Shown here: in pieces, positions 15,337 through 18,870 of the stretch | Position numbering within the stretch: the stretch's first letter is position 1 | Layout of the letters: each line of letters starts with the position of its first letter | The notes under the pieces: model-generated | The model's database searches: none | Told to the model about the DNA's origin: nothing | What the model saw: the letters and a program-made list of their open reading frames with translations, nothing else | Assembly: GCA_002469915.1 (NCBI GenBank) | Contig: DKOG01000071.1 | Span: 1 to 18,870 of the forward strand | Length of the DNA: 18,870 bases | Direction: 5' to 3' | Origin: Bacteroidetes bacterium UBA7368 | GTDB taxonomy: Bacteria; Bacteroidota; Rhodothermia; Rhodothermales; UBA10348 | Translations under genes and position numbers: made by a program

Positions 15337-16458
15337 TTAGAAAAACGACCTAACGGCTGCAGCGACAAACGAAAGCTGCTCTTCCGTAAGTTCGGTGTGC
15401 ATAGGCAAAGAAAGTACTTCATTGGCCGCAACCAAGGTATTATCCATCTTTCCAACTCGATACGAGACGGTATCGTTTTTGTAGATGGGCAGCAGGTGTA
15501 ACGGTACGGGGTAGTACACGAACGAGGGGATACCGTTGGATTTAAGATGGGATTGAACTGCATCCCGCTTTGACGGATCGTTTCCAAGAACTCGCATCGT
15601 GTATTGATGGAATACATGGGTACCCCTTGAATCGATTATCGGAGTTGCTACGCCTGGTAGGTCGTGCAAAAACTCGGTATAGCGAGATGCAGCACGCCTT
15701 CTTGCTTCGGAATACTCGTCTAGTTTCTTCAGTTTCACGCCTAGAATTGCCGCTTGAATGGCGTCTAGCCGTGAATTCACGCCAACGACTTCGTTGTGGT
15801 ACTTCTTTTTGGATCCATGGTTGGAGATTAACCGAGCGTGCTCAAGCAGATCAGCTCGTTTACTCAAAACCGCACCGCCGTCACCGTAACAGCCCAGGTT
15901 CTTTGTAGGGAAAAACGATAGTGTACCCATCTCGCCCCATGAACCGGCCTTTTTTCCGTCCCAAGATGCCCCAACCGCCTGAGCAGCATCCTCAATTACC
16001 GCAATTCCGTTTGCCTCGGCAATGTCCATAATGGCTGTCATGTTGGCACACTGGCCAAACAAGTGCACTGGTACAATGGCTTTGGTCTTTGGAGTGATGA
16101 GCCGCTCTACTTCGGCTGCATCCATATTGAACGTCTTGGGATCGATATCCACAAATACGGTCGTGGCGCCCAAAAGTCCGACAGCTTCGGCGGTCGCGAC
16201 AAAGGTAAAAGAAGGGGCAATGACCTCATCTCCCGGCCCGATGTCCAGCGCCATGAGGGCTATTTGAAGAGCATCGGTGCCATTGGCGACACCAATAGAA
16301 CCGACACCGTCTAAATAAGTGGATAAATCTTTTTCGAACGCAGCGGTGACGGGGCCTCTTATAAAGGCTGATGAATCAATCACGCTTTGAATGGCTGCAT
16401 CAATTTCATTCTTGATTCCAAGGTATTGGCCCTGGAGATCCACCATCTGAATATTCAT
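15337..16458 (-). CDS. DegT/DnrJ/EryC1/StrS aminotransferase, WbpE-like
   Basis: A 373-residue PLP-dependent sugar aminotransferase. The PLP lysine is K186 in SFFPTKNLGCYGDGGA, and the cofactor-contacting acidic pair is in IEDAAQAVGAS (D157). GVNSRLDAIQAAIL (about 227-240) and the ANGTDALQIAL loop (58-68) are typical. The sequence reads closest, from memory, to the WbpE/WlbC group that adds the 3-amino group to UDP-2-acetamido-3-oxo-glucuronate; other 3-amino-sugar transaminases of this family are possible. It starts two bases after the upstream acyltransferase stop, so they form a tight operon. The acyltransferase would then acylate the amine made here. The matching oxidase/dehydrogenase is not in the window, so the sugar is uncertain. 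Confidence 0.9.
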   Translation of the reverse strand: MNIQMVDLQGQYLGIKNEIDAAIQSVIDSSAFIRGPVTAAFEKDLSTYLDGVGSIGVANGTDALQIALMALDIGPGDEVIAPSFTFVATAEAVGLLGATTVFVDIDPKTFNMDAAEVERLITPKTKAIVPVHLFGQCANMTAIMDIAEANGIAVIEDAAQAVGASWDGKKAGSWGEMGTLSFFPTKNLGCYGDGGAVLSKRADLLEHARLISNHGSKKKYHNEVVGVNSRLDAIQAAILGVKLKKLDEYSEARRRAASRYTEFLHDLPGVATPIIDSRGTHVFHQYTMRVLGNDPSKRDAVQSHLKSNGIPSFVYYPVPLHLLPIYKNDTVSYRVGKMDNTLVAANEVLSLPMHTELTEEQLSFVAAAVRSFF

Positions 16459-16460
16459 AC

Positions 16461-17207
16461 CTACTTATCCGATAAGAGCTGCTCGGGGGGGACGGGGCGG
16501 ACCGGTTTTGCTGGGACACCTATATGAACCTGGCCCGGCACTCCATCTTTCGTTAACACTGCTCCTGCTGCCAAAACGGCTTCTTCAGCTAGCGTCACTC
16601 CGGGTAATAAGACGGCTCCGGCTCCGACTCGCGCGCCATCTTTGAGTACAGCGCCCTTGAAGTGTTTGAACCGCTCTTCTGTGCGGCCGATAAAATTATC
16701 ATTGCTCGTTACGACGCCCGGTGCAACAAATACGCGGTCTCCCACTTCAGAATAGGCTGTGATGTAGGCGTTTGTCTCCAATTTGCACTGTGAACCAATG
16801 ACACATTGATTTTCGATAGCCACTCCGCGGCCTATGATTGTTTTTGTACCAACGGTGACTTCTTCTCTAACTGTTGCAAGATCTGCTACGAACACATCTT
16901 CGGAAAGATGGCAGCCCGCATACAGGACGGTGTGGGAGCCAATACGAACGCGGTCGGACAAAAACGGACCCTCGTGTGCCGAACCAGATGTTACAGCAGA
17001 GTTGGCCGCTTTCATGGGCTGTTGTCCGAGAATGGAGTGGTCTCCGATCTGAACGGAGTTACCAATGCGACTACCACGGCGAATGACAACGTGGTGTCCA
17101 ATGCTACAATTAGATCCGATAACTACATCCTCTTCGATCACCACAAACTGACCAAGCGTGGTGTCTTGTCCTATGACAGCGGATGAATGAATTGAGAGAT
17201 GGTCCAT
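16461..17207 (-). CDS. Left-handed beta-helix (hexapeptide) acyltransferase, probably for a nucleotide amino sugar
   Basis: A 248-residue protein built of hexapeptide repeats ([IV]-G-x4). Runs are visible at about residues 12-62 (SAVIGQ, IGSNCS, IGHHVV, IGNSVQ, IGDHSI) and about 88-160, with a final coil ending in HIGVPAKPVRPV. A central loop at about 63-85 (QPMKAANSAVTSGSAHEGP) breaks the helix and may shape the active site. C-terminal features (NDNFIGRTEERFKHFKGAVLKDGARVGAGAV) resemble WbpD/WlbB-type N-acetyltransferases, but the N-terminal beta-helix is longer than in those roughly 190-residue enzymes. Coupling to the WbpE-like gene two bases downstream supports amino-sugar acylation for a surface polysaccharide. 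The acyl donor and sugar are not determinable. Weak AGGG precedes the ATG. Confidence 0.82.
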   Translation of the reverse strand: MDHLSIHSSAVIGQDTTLGQFVVIEEDVVIGSNCSIGHHVVIRRGSRIGNSVQIGDHSILGQQPMKAANSAVTSGSAHEGPFLSDRVRIGSHTVLYAGCHLSEDVFVADLATVREEVTVGTKTIIGRGVAIENQCVIGSQCKLETNAYITAYSEVGDRVFVAPGVVTSNDNFIGRTEERFKHFKGAVLKDGARVGAGAVLLPGVTLAEEAVLAAGAVLTKDGVPGQVHIGVPAKPVRPVPPEQLLSDK

Positions 17208-17270
17208 ACCCTACGGTGGATAGTGTGCGGAAAGATACTCAAAGTGAAGAAGAGTAGGCTGAGACTAGAT

Positions 17271-17305
17271 AAAAAAAAGGGAGGGCGGCCTTCGGCCACC
17301 CTCCC
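17271..17305 (-). terminator. Rho-independent terminator of the TPR protein gene
   Basis: On the minus strand a GC-rich stem (17305-17299 with 17285-17279, one mismatch, then GGCC with GGCC around a three-base loop) is followed by eight Ts (17278-17271). It lies 30 bases beyond the TPR stop codon, isolating that gene from the sugar-modification pair, whose first ATG is 64 bases further on. Confidence 0.9.
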
Positions 17306-17334
17306 CAATAAATCAGAAAAGCTGACTTTTCAAA

Positions 17335-18195
17335 TCAATTGGTGCCGAGCGTTTCTAGAAAATGCTCTGCGGAAGCGCGGTAAGAACCGTAAGCAGCATT
17401 AGTAAAGGCCGCTTTCGCTCCTGCAATATCACCACTATTCATCATGGACTCACCCTTAACGAAGTAGATTTTGGCTTTGTCTGAGCGACTTCCCCGGTGC
17501 ATTTCCAATGCTTGATCGGCACTGACAATAGCCTGATCGTATTCGCCTTTTACTTTCTGGCTTTCTGCTGTGTAGTACAGCGCATCAGAGTCAGCATCTA
17601 CGTACTGGAGCAAGCTTTGGATATGTCCCATTGCTTCGTCTGCATCTGAAGCGGTAGCGCGAGCACCATTACGGCTCAGAGCGGAGGAGGCCAAAAACAC
17701 ATAATGACCGCGAATAGCTTCTTGAGCTGAGCGGGTCGTTTTGGTATCCTGAGCAGCAGTAGCAATTTCTGCTGTCTGAGCAAAGGCAGCAATAGCGTCA
17801 TCAATCCGATCCATTTTTTTCAACGTACTGGCACGGGCCAAGTAATTGAGCGCATTGGTTGGATAGTTGGCTATTCCGTTGTCGAAGTGCGCAATTGCAC
17901 TGTCAAAATTTTCAGCCTTCAGCTCGCGGCGTCCCAAGTTGTACTCAATCTGCGAGATAACTTTGCGTGAACGCTTTTCAACGTCACCATCGCCTTCAGC
18001 GGCAGCGCCGTCAGCAGCTTCGGTGAACTTAGTTAGGGCCGTTGGCAGATCTTTGGCTTTAGCAGCTTCGAGTGCAGCATTGTAGGCTTCTTTGTATGCC
18101 TGAGCGCTCGCCGTGGAGGAGCTCAAGCCAATTAGGAGCGCAGCAAAAAACATCGCGAAGAGGATGGTGGTCCGCTTTGAGCTGGAAACAGTCAT
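17335..18195 (-). CDS. Secreted tetratricopeptide-repeat protein
   Basis: A 286-residue protein with an N-terminal signal peptide (basic start, hydrophobic core about 10-23, likely cleavage after ASAQA at about 33). The rest is helical and contains several TPR-like units, for example about 36-65, about 83-150 (YNLGRRELKAENFDSAIAHF then YLARASTLKKMDRIDDAIAAF) and about 205-285 (YYTAESQKVKGEYDQAIVSA, YFVKGESMMNSGDIAGAKAAF). TPR arrays mediate protein-protein contacts, so a periplasmic or envelope scaffold is likely; no enzymatic motif is seen. It has its own terminator and no close upstream partner, so it looks monocistronic. It is not a PilF/PilW-type protein by any motif I can see, though proximity to the filament locus makes that worth asking. 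Confidence 0.85.
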   Translation of the reverse strand: MTVSSSKRTTILFAMFFAALLIGLSSSTASAQAYKEAYNAALEAAKAKDLPTALTKFTEAADGAAAEGDGDVEKRSRKVISQIEYNLGRRELKAENFDSAIAHFDNGIANYPTNALNYLARASTLKKMDRIDDAIAAFAQTAEIATAAQDTKTTRSAQEAIRGHYVFLASSALSRNGARATASDADEAMGHIQSLLQYVDADSDALYYTAESQKVKGEYDQAIVSADQALEMHRGSRSDKAKIYFVKGESMMNSGDIAGAKAAFTNAAYGSYRASAEHFLETLGTN

Positions 18196-18372
18196 CGTTA
18201 CTTGGGATTGGTCTAAAATGAAAGTGAAACCGGTAGGTGGTTCAGCGATCCCGCATGCAGAACCTCTAAAGGTAAAAGCGAGACGGTCCTACGAAGTTGC
18301 ACCAACGCCGGGATAAAACTTGATGTTTCCTAAAACACAGAATCAAAGAGGGCAAATGTACAGTCCTGAGCA

Positions 18373-18386
18373 CAGATCGTGATCTG
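18373..18386. repeat. Near-palindrome CAGATC-GT-GATCTG after the LOG-family gene
   Basis: Perfect 6-bp arms separated by two bases, five bases beyond the LOG stop codon on the minus strand. There is no T-run, so it is not an intrinsic terminator by itself. The remaining bases 18196-18372 hold the upstream region of the TPR gene, in which I see no convincing promoter or further gene. Confidence 0.3.
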
Positions 18387-18390
18387 AGGC

Positions 18391-18867
18391 TTAGAAATTC
18401 GGCTTCATCGTTCTAGTTTCGTAGAAGTGCGTGATGAGATCAGCGGCTTCAACCGGGTCATCTGTAATCCGAAATAGATCAAGGTCTTTTTCTGCGATAT
18501 TCCCGGCTTCCAGCATGGTGTTCTTAAGCCAGTCTATCAAGCCACCCCAGAAGCTACTTCCCATCAGAACAACGGGAAACTGGCTAGATTTTTCGGTCTG
18601 AATGAGTGTGAGGGCTTCAAATAGCTCGTCCATCGTACCGAACCCACCGGGCAGTACTACAAACCCTTGGGCGTATTTGACGAACATCACTTTCCTGACA
18701 AAGAAAAAATCAAAATTCACCAATCGATCTGGATCGATATAGGGGTTAGAGAACTGTTCGCGGGGAATATTGATGTTTAACCCGACTGAGATACCCTCAG
18801 CATCGCGGGCTCCTTTATTGGCCGCCTCCATGATGCCTGGCCCGCCGCCGCTGATGATCCCCAAGCC
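18391..18867 (-). CDS. LOG-family (TIGR00730-type) nucleoside 5'-monophosphate phosphoribohydrolase-like protein, partial
   Basis: The C-terminal roughly 158 residues of a Rossmann-fold protein of the 'lysine decarboxylase-like' LOG family. Seen: SGGGPGIMEAANKGA near the beginning (nucleotide-binding), FFFVRKVMFVKYAQGFVVLPGGFGTMDELFEALT containing the PGGxGTxxE signature with its catalytic Arg/Glu context, and the C-terminal helix. Characterised relatives hydrolyse nucleoside 5'-monophosphates such as AMP or cytokinin ribotides. The N-terminal strand and helix should lie beyond the right edge. However, the last three bases of the window form an in-frame TGA (18870-18868), so the upstream part is either frameshifted, interrupted or genuinely absent. 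A TTG at 18864 could start a shortened protein but would omit part of the fold. The final TGA is excluded from the coordinates. Confidence 0.85.
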   Translation of the reverse strand, partial: GLGIISGGGPGIMEAANKGARDAEGISVGLNINIPREQFSNPYIDPDRLVNFDFFFVRKVMFVKYAQGFVVLPGGFGTMDELFEALTLIQTEKSSQFPVVLMGSSFWGGLIDWLKNTMLEAGNIAEKDLDLFRITDDPVEAADLITHFYETRTMKPNF

Positions 18868-18870
18868 TCA

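Noticed and set aside
1-18870. CRISPR arrays, tRNA or rRNA genes, insertion sequences, phage genes or attachment sites
   Set aside because: No regularly spaced repeats, cloverleaf-type sequences, transposase or integrase motifs were seen on either strand. The only long repeats are the short elements reported above.

Overview
This 18.9 kb window is a gene-dense bacterial chromosomal segment with roughly balanced base composition. It has no rRNA, tRNA, CRISPR array, transposase or phage gene that I could find. The gene set (hrcA-grpE-dnaJ, a TIGR02757/DUF2400 protein, a DUF4342 protein, a 67 kDa-type SppA, and pilin-like proteins beginning MGQQQLLLL) together with the scarcity of Shine-Dalgarno sequences suggests a member of the FCB group, possibly Rhodothermota or Balneolota. 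That placement is inference and could be wrong. Clear ribosome binding sites are seen only before the 441-residue secreted protein, the first pilin, pilC and the DUF4342 gene.

Layout. The window opens with the 3' end of a gpmI-type phosphoglycerate mutase (+), facing sppA (-). Next come a small DUF2231-like membrane protein (+) and an unrecognised secreted protein with a very basic Arg/Ser/Asn-rich region (+), closed by a strong terminator. The chaperone cluster follows (+): hrcA, grpE, dnaJ and a flavin-reductase-family gene. It converges on a minus-strand group: DUF4342 gene, threonine-dehydratase-like gene, TIGR02757 gene.

The most unusual part is 10.0-15.3 kb: a compact type IV filament-like locus with two paralogous pilin-like proteins, a PilC/GspF-type platform protein and a PilB/GspE-type ATPase. 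The pilins lack the normal prepilin signal; their whole possible leader is Met-Gly and they have no Glu at +5. The platform protein and the ATPase each appear to carry a duplicated N-terminal domain. A strong terminator separates the two pilin genes. The ATPase gene is interrupted by an apparent one-base loss just after the Walker A motif.

Beyond this lie, on the minus strand, a sugar-modification pair (hexapeptide acyltransferase followed by a WbpE-like aminotransferase), a secreted TPR protein with its own terminator, and the 3' part of a LOG-family gene running off the right edge, with an in-frame TGA in the last three bases of the window.

Working together: HrcA, GrpE and DnaJ form a stress-chaperone operon; the pilin-platform-ATPase genes probably build a surface filament or secretion pseudopilus; the aminotransferase/acyltransferase pair probably makes an amino sugar for a surface glycan. 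Several RNA hairpins (one over a ribosome binding site, one terminator-like inside an early coding region) point to post-transcriptional control, but none has been tested.
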